Positions 1 through 5,330 of a stretch of DNA of 5,330 bases are shown piece by piece. The notes under the pieces were generated by a model, which saw only the letters and a list, made by a program, of their open reading frames with translations, searched no databases and was not told the DNA's origin. The DNA is taken from contig JAQWAJ010000160.1 of NCBI GenBank assembly GCA_028707745.1, positions 1-5,330 of the forward strand. Reading direction: 5' to 3'. The DNA comes from Bacteroidales bacterium (GTDB lineage Bacteria > Bacteroidota > Bacteroidia > Bacteroidales > UBA12481). The position numbers were made by a program, and so were the translations under genes. The stretch's first letter is position 1; each line of letters begins with the position of its first letter.

Positions 1-884
1 GAGAGTATCTCAACCTGGACGATGTGGTAGCCGACCCGGATGAAACCTATATCCTGGCCAACGATTATATGGGTGGCCGTCTCCTGAAATTTGATTTTCA
101 GGGTAAACTGATTGGTCAGATTAAGCACATGGATGCGCTTGGCGGAAGAGCCGTTGACGTCTCGGTTAAAAGTACAGATGAGATATTCATCCGGATGGAA
201 TATCCGAAACTCGAAAAGAAAAGCTTTTATCTGATCCGGAAGCTCAACCGAAACCTGGTACAAACCGACTCATTATATCCAATTAACAGCCAGCTGATTT
301 CAGGCAGCAAATTCAGCTTCATTCCTGCAGATTTTTATCTTTTTAACGGCTCCATCCGGATTCGGCAAAACCCCTGCGACACGCTGTTCAGCGAATCGTC
401 AGGGAAAATGGTTCCCCGGTTTATCTTCCCGATCCAGGAGAACCACATCCCCGGTCCCTTTTTGGTTTCCGGTGTTGACAAGAGACTGGGCAGCTATACC
501 ACTATCCTGAACTGTTCGGAATTTCCCGGTTATCTGATCCTGAATACAGTTATTGCACCCAATAAGATCCGACCTATGATTTTTAATCAGTCGACCGGTG
601 AACTGTTTACCCTCAAAAAACAACCAGCCTGTGGTTCGGATACGCTTCAGCAGCGATTGATTATTAACGATATAGATGGCATTGGACATCCGGCTTTACT
701 ATCTCCGGAAAACGGACTTTGCATCTGTTCTCATGAGATCATGGATTTAAAAGAAGAAGTTAAGGCTCTTTGCCCCAATAATATAAAACTGAAATTTCCA
801 AACCGGCGAAAAGAGTTGACCGATATGGTAAATAAAAGCGATGAAGGAGACAACCCAATCCTCCAGATCTTTCATGTGAAATAA
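1..884 (+). CDS. Six-bladed beta-propeller protein (BF3164/DUF5128-like), 5' end missing
   Basis: The frame is open from base 3 to a TAA at 882-884, giving 293 residues. There is no stop upstream, so the true start lies outside the window. A GTG at 24 is in frame but falls inside conserved propeller sequence and is unlikely to be the start. Near the left edge a stretch reads as a typical blade: YILAND, then RLLKFDFQGKLIGQI, the pattern in which a residue is read out, a FD/GK turn follows and the strand ends in isoleucine. The C-terminus (a charged helix with KELTDMV, then GDNPILQIFHVK) resembles the usual end of Bacteroidetes six-bladed propeller lipoproteins. Those proteins normally carry a lipoprotein signal peptide, which would be in the missing part. 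Their biochemical role is mostly unknown and no catalytic motif is visible here. The gene converges on hypE. Family call is by pattern recognition; function is not assignable. Confidence 0.72.
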   Translation, partial: EYLNLDDVVADPDETYILANDYMGGRLLKFDFQGKLIGQIKHMDALGGRAVDVSVKSTDEIFIRMEYPKLEKKSFYLIRKLNRNLVQTDSLYPINSQLISGSKFSFIPADFYLFNGSIRIRQNPCDTLFSESSGKMVPRFIFPIQENHIPGPFLVSGVDKRLGSYTTILNCSEFPGYLILNTVIAPNKIRPMIFNQSTGELFTLKKQPACGSDTLQQRLIINDIDGIGHPALLSPENGLCICSHEIMDLKEEVKALCPNNIKLKFPNRRKELTDMVNKSDEGDNPILQIFHVK

Positions 885-928
885 GCCGCCTGGTCAGTGG
901 GCTCCTGCTATCCTCCGACAATCGCCGT

Positions 929-1819
929 TCATCTATACTCACCGAAAATCCGGATAGCCATCGCAATCTCTTCGGCAGAGGGTTCAGCCAGTTCGTCACC
1001 GTCATATTCCTGCCCAAGCTTCCCATATTTATGTATGGCGATATTGTGATACGGGAGTAAACTGACCGGCTTCTTTTCCCCTTTCAGAGCGGCTACAAAC
1101 TCAGCCGTTTGCCGGATATTCTCCACATCAGCATTCACCCCCCTGATCAGCGGTATACGGATATAAATATTGGCTCCGGATTCTGCAAGTATCACCAGGT
1201 TCTCCAGTATCCTTTCATTGTTGACCCCGGTAAACTCCTTGTGCCTTTCTGAATTCATCAACTTCAGGTCATATAAAAACAGATCCGTCCGTTTAGCCAC
1301 CTCCAGCAGGGTTTCGGTTTCACATAATCCCGTAGTGTCTACTGCCCGATGGATTCCTTCCTTCCCCAGCGCATCGAGCAGCTCAATCAAAAACTCCGGC
1401 TGCATCATCGGCTCACCCCCGGAGATCGTCACCCCTCCGTCAGACTGATCCATCATCACGGTCTCCCGGCGAACTACCTTCATGACCTCTTCAACGGTCA
1501 CTGTTTTTCCCGACATCTCCATGGCCTTCGTCGGACATACATCGGCACAGATCCCACACAGATCACAAGCCTCAAAATCGGTAACAATCCCATCTGAAGT
1601 CAGCTTCAGCGCACTTTTCGGGCACTCCTCCACACAGGTATTGCATCCGATACACTTCGTTTTAGTATAAAGTTTCTGTACCTCCGGCGATATTCCCTCC
1701 GGATTGTGGCACCATCTGCAATTCAGCCAGCAGCCCTTCAAAAAGAGGGTAATCCGGATTCCGGGCCCATCGTTGATGCTGTATGGCTTAGTATCGAATA
1801 TGATCGCGGTATTTTGCAT
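929..1819 (-). CDS. hypE: Glycyl radical enzyme activating enzyme, radical SAM (HypE-like)
   Basis: This 296-residue protein is a radical SAM activase. It reductively cleaves S-adenosylmethionine and the resulting 5'-deoxyadenosyl radical abstracts hydrogen from the glycine of its partner enzyme. The radical SAM cluster ligands are C30, C34 and C37 (CX3CX2C, in GCWLNCRWCHNPEG), preceded by the activase signature NDGPGIRITLFLKG. An inserted ferredoxin-like domain holds two further 4Fe-4S sites: C56/C59/C62/C66 and C85/C88/C91/C95. The SAM-binding GGEP motif is at 134-137, and YDLK at 183-186 is typical of glycyl radical activases. Length is normal for the two-cluster class. The ATG at 1819 starts directly at the conserved N-terminus. 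It lies 97 bases downstream of the glycyl radical enzyme on the same strand, so the two are probably cotranscribed and partners. The assignment as HypE rests on that neighbour; the sequence alone shows only the activase class. No Shine-Dalgarno sequence is visible. Confidence 0.88.
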   Translation of the reverse strand: MQNTAIIFDTKPYSINDGPGIRITLFLKGCWLNCRWCHNPEGISPEVQKLYTKTKCIGCNTCVEECPKSALKLTSDGIVTDFEACDLCGICADVCPTKAMEMSGKTVTVEEVMKVVRRETVMMDQSDGGVTISGGEPMMQPEFLIELLDALGKEGIHRAVDTTGLCETETLLEVAKRTDLFLYDLKLMNSERHKEFTGVNNERILENLVILAESGANIYIRIPLIRGVNADVENIRQTAEFVAALKGEKKPVSLLPYHNIAIHKYGKLGQEYDGDELAEPSAEEIAMAIRIFGEYR

Positions 1820-1826
1820 AGCTCAG

Positions 1827-1913
1827 GGGTTTCGGGTTTCAGGTACTGGGTTTTGGGAAGACTGCTCCAGCCATACATGGCACCTGATACCTGATACCCG
1901 ATACCCAATACCC
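1827..1913. repeat. Inverted array of degenerate heptads in the hypD-hypE gap
   Basis: The gap is built of 7-base units. On the plus strand from 1827 to 1857 the units read GGGTTTC, GGGTTTC, AGGTACT, GGGTTTT, GGG. On the minus strand from 1913 down to 1881 they read GGGTATT, GGGTATC, GGGTATC, AGGTATC, AGGTG. The two arms therefore face each other. Aligning 1827-1850 with the complement of 1906-1883 gives 19 of 24 identical positions, so a long imperfect hairpin with a 32-base loop is possible in DNA or in the hypD-hypE transcript. The loop includes CCAT-AC-ATGG at 1871-1880. The plus strand of the left arm has four runs of three or more G (1826-1829, 1834-1836, 1848-1850, 1855-1857), which could fold as a G-quadruplex. 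Similar low-complexity heptads occur between genes in some Bacteroidetes genomes, as I recall. No role is known to me; it may affect the hypD:hypE ratio. Confidence 0.75.
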
Positions 1914-1916
1914 AAT

Positions 1917-4382
1917 TTAAAATCCTTCATTCAAAGTCCGGTCAATAATATCCTGTTGCAGGTCATCGTGCATATCATTGAAATAGTCGCTGTATCCGGC
2001 TACCCTCACCAGCAAATCCCTGTAATCTTCAGGATGTTTCTGCGCCATTCTCAATGTGGCAGTATCCACAATATTGAACTGCACATGATGACCGCCCAGC
2101 GTAAAATAACTCCGGATCAAATGCCCCAGCCGGGTAACATCCTGCTCCCTTTTCAGTAAGCTCGGCAGGAACCGGATGTTCAGCAGGGTGCCTCCGGATT
2201 TCGACTGATCCAGCTTGCCCAGTGAACGGATCACAGCTGTCGGACCATGCGTATCGGCACCATGCGACGGTGAGGTCCCGTCGGAAATGGATTTCCCGGC
2301 AAAACGCCCGTTCGGCGTGGCTCCCATGATCTTGCCAAAATACACATGACAGGTGGTCGACAGCATGTTCAGATGAAAAGTCTCCCCTTTCGTATTCGGT
2401 TTCCCGTCAATGGCTTTGTACAAATCATTGTAAACCCTGACAGCAATGGAATCGGCATACTCATCATCATTCCCGAAAAACGGAGTCCGGTTCAGCAAAG
2501 TTTGCCGGAGCTTCTCCTGCCCTTCAAAATTTGCAGCAACGGCGCTGAGCATCTGGTCCATCGTATAAGCCTTATCTTCAAACACATGCTTCTTTAATGA
2601 CGATAAGCTGTCTGTTACGGTACCCAATCCGGTGCATTGAATATAGTTGGTATTATACCGCGGACCGCCATCGTAGTAGTCGCGGCCTTTTTTGATACAA
2701 TCCTCGATGACCACCGACAGGAATGTTGCCGGTGCATATTTGGCAAACATCCGGTCGATGTAATTGCTGACCCGCACCTTGGTCTCCACAATAAAATTGA
2801 GCTGTTTCAGAAACGCCTGATAGAGCTCTTCATAATTTTTAAAATCACGGGGATCCCCGCAATCAATGCCTGCCTGCTTGCCGGTCACCGGATCGATCCC
2901 CCGGTTCAGGGTAACCTCCAGGATTTTCGGAACATTGAGATACCCAGTCAGCAAGAAAGCTTCTTTACCAAAAGCGCCCACCTCAATACATCCGCTGCAT
3001 CCTCCCTCGCGGGCATCGGTAATGGATTTCCCCATGCCGACCATCTCCATCACGTAGGTATCGGGATTAAACACCGATGGATATCCGTGCCCCTGGCGAA
3101 TCACATGACAGGCGGCATTCACAAACCGGTCGGGCGTTTTCGAGCTGATATGCACCGAGTTGCCTGGCTGCAGGATATGCAGCTCCTCCACGATTTCCAG
3201 GAAAATATAGGAAACCTCGCTTACCCCATCTGACCCATCGGATTTAATACCGCCGATATTGATGTTCATGAAATCATTGTAGGTACCGCTTTCGCGAGCT
3301 GTAATACCCACTTTCGGCGGTGCCGGATGATTGTTCACCTTGATCCAGAAACACGACAGTATCTCTTTGGCATCATCATGGGTCAGCGTTCCGGCAGCCA
3401 TCTCACGTTCGAAGAAAGGGGTCAGATGCTGATCAAAGTGGCCCGGGTTCATGGAATCCCATCCGTTCAGTTCAGTGATGGTCCCCAGATGCACGAACCA
3501 GTACATCTGAACAGCTTCATAAAATGTTCTCGGTGCATGAGCCGGCACCCAGCTGCACACTTCGGCGATCTTCAGAAGCTCTGCCTTTCTTTTGACATCT
3601 TGCTCAGATTTGGCCATCTTTTCAGCCAGTTCGGCATGACGATTGGCAAAAACGATCATGGCATCGCAGGAGATGTCCATAGCTTTCAACTCCTCAGCCT
3701 TATCCGTCGCCTCCGGATCATTCATATAATCCAGTGAATCCAGATGTGCTTTGATCTCCTGTTTAAAATCCAGCATCCCCTTATGGTAGATTTTCCCATC
3801 CAGCACGGTATGCCCGGGAGCCCGCTGCTCCATGAATTCGGTAAATAAACCACACTCATAAGCGCGGCGCCATTCGTCAGGAACATGATTAAAGATCCGC
3901 TCCCGCATGGTCCGCCCCTTCCAGTAAGGAATGACCTCCTTTTCATAAATCTCGATATCCTGCGCATCCACATGATAACGCTGTTGTTCACGTGAATTCA
4001 GTACTCGGAAATCCTCTGCCGAATGGCAGTTCAGTTCAGGGAAAGTGGGAACAGCCTTGGGTTTCGGACCACGCTCACCGACAATCAGTTCATCGGCACC
4101 GATATAAATTTCTTTCTTTTCGCAATGATTCAGGAATTGTAATGCCCTCATCACCGGCACAGAATATTTGCCGTTGTTTTCTTTGTAGAAGGCCGTTTGG
4201 TGCAGGGCCCTCTCAATGGTGATCGAGGGTTCCGTTTCATAACTCAGCTTACGGAGCCGCTGGATGCGCTCATTCATTCCGGGGCCAATCACATTGGCCT
4301 TCGGGGTATAAAAGTTGCCTTCCATATTGGGCTGACGCTCGGGAAGACAGGACAGTTCGATATCTTGGGTTGATTGTTTCAT
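1917..4382 (-). CDS. hypD: Glycyl radical enzyme, trans-4-hydroxy-L-proline dehydratase (HypD)
   Basis: This 821-residue protein is a complete cytoplasmic glycyl radical enzyme. The N-terminal PFL-like domain spans most of the chain. The thiyl-forming cysteine is C465, with the acid E467, in GGCSGCIEVGAFGKE. The C-terminal glycyl radical loop is RVAGYSDYF, with radical G796. HypD removes water from trans-4-hydroxy-L-proline to give pyrroline-5-carboxylate. By my recollection of the C. difficile HypD structure, the active-site residues F152, H160, D278, S334, D339, F340, C434, E436, Y450, T645 and G765 correspond here to F183, H191, D309, S365, D370, F371, C465, E467, Y481, T676 and G796, all at a constant +31. 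Pyruvate formate-lyase would have adjacent cysteines (CC), and diol or choline enzymes usually have GCVEP, so these are less likely. The annotated N-terminus is about 31 residues longer than the clostridial protein; M20 (4325) and M36 (4277) are alternative starts. hypE follows downstream. No proC is in the window. Confidence 0.87.
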   Translation of the reverse strand: MKQSTQDIELSCLPERQPNMEGNFYTPKANVIGPGMNERIQRLRKLSYETEPSITIERALHQTAFYKENNGKYSVPVMRALQFLNHCEKKEIYIGADELIVGERGPKPKAVPTFPELNCHSAEDFRVLNSREQQRYHVDAQDIEIYEKEVIPYWKGRTMRERIFNHVPDEWRRAYECGLFTEFMEQRAPGHTVLDGKIYHKGMLDFKQEIKAHLDSLDYMNDPEATDKAEELKAMDISCDAMIVFANRHAELAEKMAKSEQDVKRKAELLKIAEVCSWVPAHAPRTFYEAVQMYWFVHLGTITELNGWDSMNPGHFDQHLTPFFEREMAAGTLTHDDAKEILSCFWIKVNNHPAPPKVGITARESGTYNDFMNINIGGIKSDGSDGVSEVSYIFLEIVEELHILQPGNSVHISSKTPDRFVNAACHVIRQGHGYPSVFNPDTYVMEMVGMGKSITDAREGGCSGCIEVGAFGKEAFLLTGYLNVPKILEVTLNRGIDPVTGKQAGIDCGDPRDFKNYEELYQAFLKQLNFIVETKVRVSNYIDRMFAKYAPATFLSVVIEDCIKKGRDYYDGGPRYNTNYIQCTGLGTVTDSLSSLKKHVFEDKAYTMDQMLSAVAANFEGQEKLRQTLLNRTPFFGNDDEYADSIAVRVYNDLYKAIDGKPNTKGETFHLNMLSTTCHVYFGKIMGATPNGRFAGKSISDGTSPSHGADTHGPTAVIRSLGKLDQSKSGGTLLNIRFLPSLLKREQDVTRLGHLIRSYFTLGGHHVQFNIVDTATLRMAQKHPEDYRDLLVRVAGYSDYFNDMHDDLQQDIIDRTLNEGF

Positions 4383-4411
4383 TTGCGTAACTTTTATTAT
4401 TAGGAACGGGG

Positions 4412-4451
4412 TCCCCGCCTTCGCGGGGATGACAATACTGGCTTTCGCCGG
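4412..4451. repeat. Pair of REP-like palindromes
   Basis: The first palindrome is perfect: TCCCCGC at 4412-4418, loop CTTC, GCGGGGA at 4423-4429. Together with the following TGAC it resembles the widespread REP-type sequence whose minus-strand form begins GTCATCCCCGCGAAGG. Eight bases further on is a second, shorter one: CTGGC at 4438-4442, loop TTTC, GCCGG at 4447-4451, with one T-G wobble on the plus strand (a C-A mismatch on the minus strand). REP elements are usually dispersed copies mobilised by RAYT transposases; none is encoded here. No T-run follows, so neither looks like an intrinsic terminator. The pair begins 30 bases upstream of the hypD start codon and would lie in the hypD 5' untranslated region. 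Confidence 0.65.
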
Positions 4452-4458
4452 AAGAGGA

Positions 4459-4475
4459 TGATGGTCAAACCATCA
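4459..4475. other. Perfect 7-bp stem-loop upstream of hypD
   Basis: TGATGGT at 4459-4465 and ACCATCA at 4469-4475 are exact inverted complements around a three-base CAA loop. It is the third of four consecutive stem-loops in the divergent region. It has no resemblance to the two GC-rich palindromes beside it. It could be an RNA hairpin in the hypD leader or a binding site for a dimeric protein; the sequence does not decide. Confidence 0.5.
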
Positions 4476-4486
4476 GGCAGTTATAC

Positions 4487-4502
4487 AGGCATCGGTATGC
4501 CT
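4487..4502. promoter_or_regulatory. Perfect 16-base palindrome, candidate operator or hairpin
   Basis: AGGCAT at 4487-4492 and ATGCCT at 4497-4502 are exact inverted complements around CGGT. The size fits an operator for a dimeric regulator. It lies about 40 bases downstream (on the minus strand) of the candidate hypD -7 box, a position where a bound repressor could block transcription, and about 130 bases upstream of the S46 peptidase start. No regulator gene is in the window to pair with it. It may instead be the fourth hairpin of the leader cluster. Confidence 0.35.
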
Positions 4503-4541
4503 TCAGCAGAGTGCTATGTTTATTTGTTCCCATATCGGGCA

Positions 4542-4549
4542 CAAAGTTA
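4542..4549 (-). promoter_or_regulatory. Candidate Bacteroidetes -7 promoter box for hypD
   Basis: On the minus strand the bases read TAACTTTG, a perfect match to the Bacteroidetes primary sigma -7 consensus TAnnTTTG. It faces hypD, and transcription from it would give a 5' leader of roughly 150 bases containing all four stem-loops. I could not find a TTTG -33 element at the expected distance upstream, so this is half a promoter at best and one such match by chance is possible. Confidence 0.35.
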
Positions 4550-4633
4550 TGACATTTCCTGCTCCCCGGCACCTTTCTTCCCCAATATTATGAATTTGCT
4601 TATCTTTCCCCCATTAAACAAATCGTTTTAAAT

Positions 4634-5330
4634 ATGAAAAGAATTACTTCTCTGTTATTGGGCTTTGTCCTGTTATTCAGTCTGTCAGCCAAGGCTGACG
4701 AGGGGATGTGGATGCTTCCGCTGATCCAGAAGCTGAATATCGGCAAGATGACCGAAAAGGGGCTCCAGCTTTCGGCCGAGGATATTTACAGCGTGAATCA
4801 CTCCAGCGTAAAAGATGCCATCCTGCATTTCGGTGGCGGCTGCACGGCTGAAGTGGTTTCTCCGCAGGGGCTCGTACTGACCAACCATCATTGCGGATAT
4901 GGATCGATCCAGTATCACTCTACTGTTGAACACGATTATCTGACCGATGGATTCTGGGCTATGACCAAAAGCGAAGAGCTGCCCACACCGAACCTGACCG
5001 TGACTTTTCTGGACAACATCGAGGATGTTACTGCCAGAATCAATGCCAAACTGAACGACGGCATGAGTGAAGCCGACCGCAACGCCGCCATCCGCGAAGA
5101 GTCACAGAAGATTACTTCGGAAATCAAATCCGATAAATTTCATTCTGCACAGGTTTCTACTTTTTTTGGCGGAAACCAGTTTTTTCTGTTCACGTACACC
5201 ACCTACCGTGATGTTCGCCTCGTTGGCGCTCCGCCAAGTTCAGTAGGAAAATTCGGCGCCGACACCGACAACTGGATGTGGCCCCGTCAAACCGGCGACT
5301 TCTCCGTATTCCGCATTTACATGTCACAGA
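4634..5330 (+). CDS. S46 family dipeptidyl peptidase (DPP7/DPP11 type), 3' end missing
   Basis: The ATG at 4634 opens a frame that runs off the window; 232 complete codons are visible of a protein usually near 700 residues. Residues 1-21 form a signal peptide (basic MKR, a hydrophobic core, SAKA), with cleavage predicted before DEGMW, the typical mature start of S46 enzymes. S46 peptidases are chymotrypsin-fold serine exopeptidases of the periplasm or outer surface that release dipeptides from peptide N-termini. The catalytic histidine is in TNHHCGYG (H86, or H85 by another count), C70 and C87 probably form the conserved disulfide, and the catalytic aspartate is most likely D222 in WMWPRQTGDFSVFRIY. 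The catalytic serine and the residue that separates DPP7 (hydrophobic) from DPP11 (acidic) specificity are beyond the edge, so the subtype is open. It is divergent from hypD. An A/T-rich stretch, not a Shine-Dalgarno, precedes the start. Confidence 0.93.
   Translation, partial: MKRITSLLLGFVLLFSLSAKADEGMWMLPLIQKLNIGKMTEKGLQLSAEDIYSVNHSSVKDAILHFGGGCTAEVVSPQGLVLTNHHCGYGSIQYHSTVEHDYLTDGFWAMTKSEELPTPNLTVTFLDNIEDVTARINAKLNDGMSEADRNAAIREESQKITSEIKSDKFHSAQVSTFFGGNQFFLFTYTTYRDVRLVGAPPSSVGKFGADTDNWMWPRQTGDFSVFRIYMSQ

Larger units (their letters stand above)
4383..4633. other. Divergent intergenic region between hypD and the S46 peptidase gene
   Basis: These 251 bases hold no credible open frame. From left to right there is an A/T-rich stretch next to the hypD start (4389-4402), four stem-loops within 4412-4502, the minus-strand -7 box match at 4542-4549, a C-rich stretch around 4560-4583, and the A/T-rich lead into the peptidase start. 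For the plus strand the nearest promoter-like string is TGAATTTG at 4591-4598, one base off TAnnTTTG, with no TTTG partner upstream; I do not call it a promoter. Confidence 0.6.

Noticed and set aside
399..689. Minus-strand open frame of 96 codons
   Set aside because: It lies wholly inside the beta-propeller gene on the opposite strand and its translation shows no family motif.
885..928. Possible terminator between the converging propeller and hypE genes
   Set aside because: No stem of useful length followed by a T-run was found on either strand in these 44 bases.
1827..1913. CRISPR array reading of the heptad repeats
   Set aside because: The units are only 7 bases with no spacers and the two arms are inverted; there are no cas genes.
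1704..2159. Plus-strand open frame of 151 codons across the hypD-hypE gap
   Set aside because: It overlaps the conserved N-terminus of hypE, the heptad repeats and the conserved C-terminus of hypD, and its product has no family features.
2637..3233. Plus-strand open frame of 198 codons opposite hypD
   Set aside because: It is antisense to highly conserved hypD sequence that includes the catalytic cysteine region, and the translation has no recognisable domain. Long antisense frames are common opposite genes of this composition.
1917..4382. Pyruvate formate-lyase, choline trimethylamine-lyase or glycerol/diol dehydratase identity
   Set aside because: There is no adjacent-cysteine pair as in pyruvate formate-lyase, the cysteine motif is GCIEV rather than GCVEP, and the active-site residues fit HypD throughout.
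4591..4598. TGAATTTG as a plus-strand -7 box for the S46 gene
   Set aside because: It is one base off consensus, has no TTTG at the right distance upstream, and such strings are frequent in A/T-rich intergenic DNA.

Overview
The window comes from a member of the Bacteroidota, most likely an anaerobe. The evidence is a six-bladed beta-propeller protein of the BF3164/DUF5128 kind, an S46-family dipeptidyl peptidase, a perfect match to the Bacteroidetes -7 box (TAnnTTTG), A/T-rich translation starts without Shine-Dalgarno sequences, and an oxygen-sensitive glycyl radical enzyme. Genus cannot be decided from the sequence. A gut, sediment or digester Bacteroidales-type organism is an inference.

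Layout: (1) 1-884, plus strand: the 3' part of a beta-propeller gene whose start lies outside the window. (2) 885-928: a 44-base gap between converging genes with no clear terminator. (3) 929-1819 and 1917-4382, minus strand: a two-gene unit transcribed right to left, first a glycyl radical enzyme (821 aa), then its radical SAM activating enzyme (296 aa). The 97-base gap between them carries an inverted array of degenerate 7-base repeats. (4) 4383-4633: a 251-base divergent intergenic region with four consecutive short stem-loops and a -7 box match facing the glycyl radical enzyme gene. (5) 4634 to the end, plus strand: the first 232 codons of a secreted S46 dipeptidyl peptidase, cut by the window edge.

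The core of the window is the minus-strand pair. As far as I remember the published Clostridioides difficile HypD active site, every residue named there is found here at a constant offset of +31. This supports trans-4-hydroxy-L-proline dehydratase (HypD) with its activase (HypE). Together they would convert hydroxyproline to pyrroline-5-carboxylate, which ProC would reduce to proline; no proC is in the window. The neighbouring S46 peptidase is an exopeptidase that supplies dipeptides. A link between peptide breakdown and hydroxyproline use is plausible, but the genes are divergent and nothing proves a functional tie.

I see no wholly new system. The less explained parts are non-coding: the stem-loop cluster upstream of hypD and the heptad inverted repeat inside the hypD-hypE unit.
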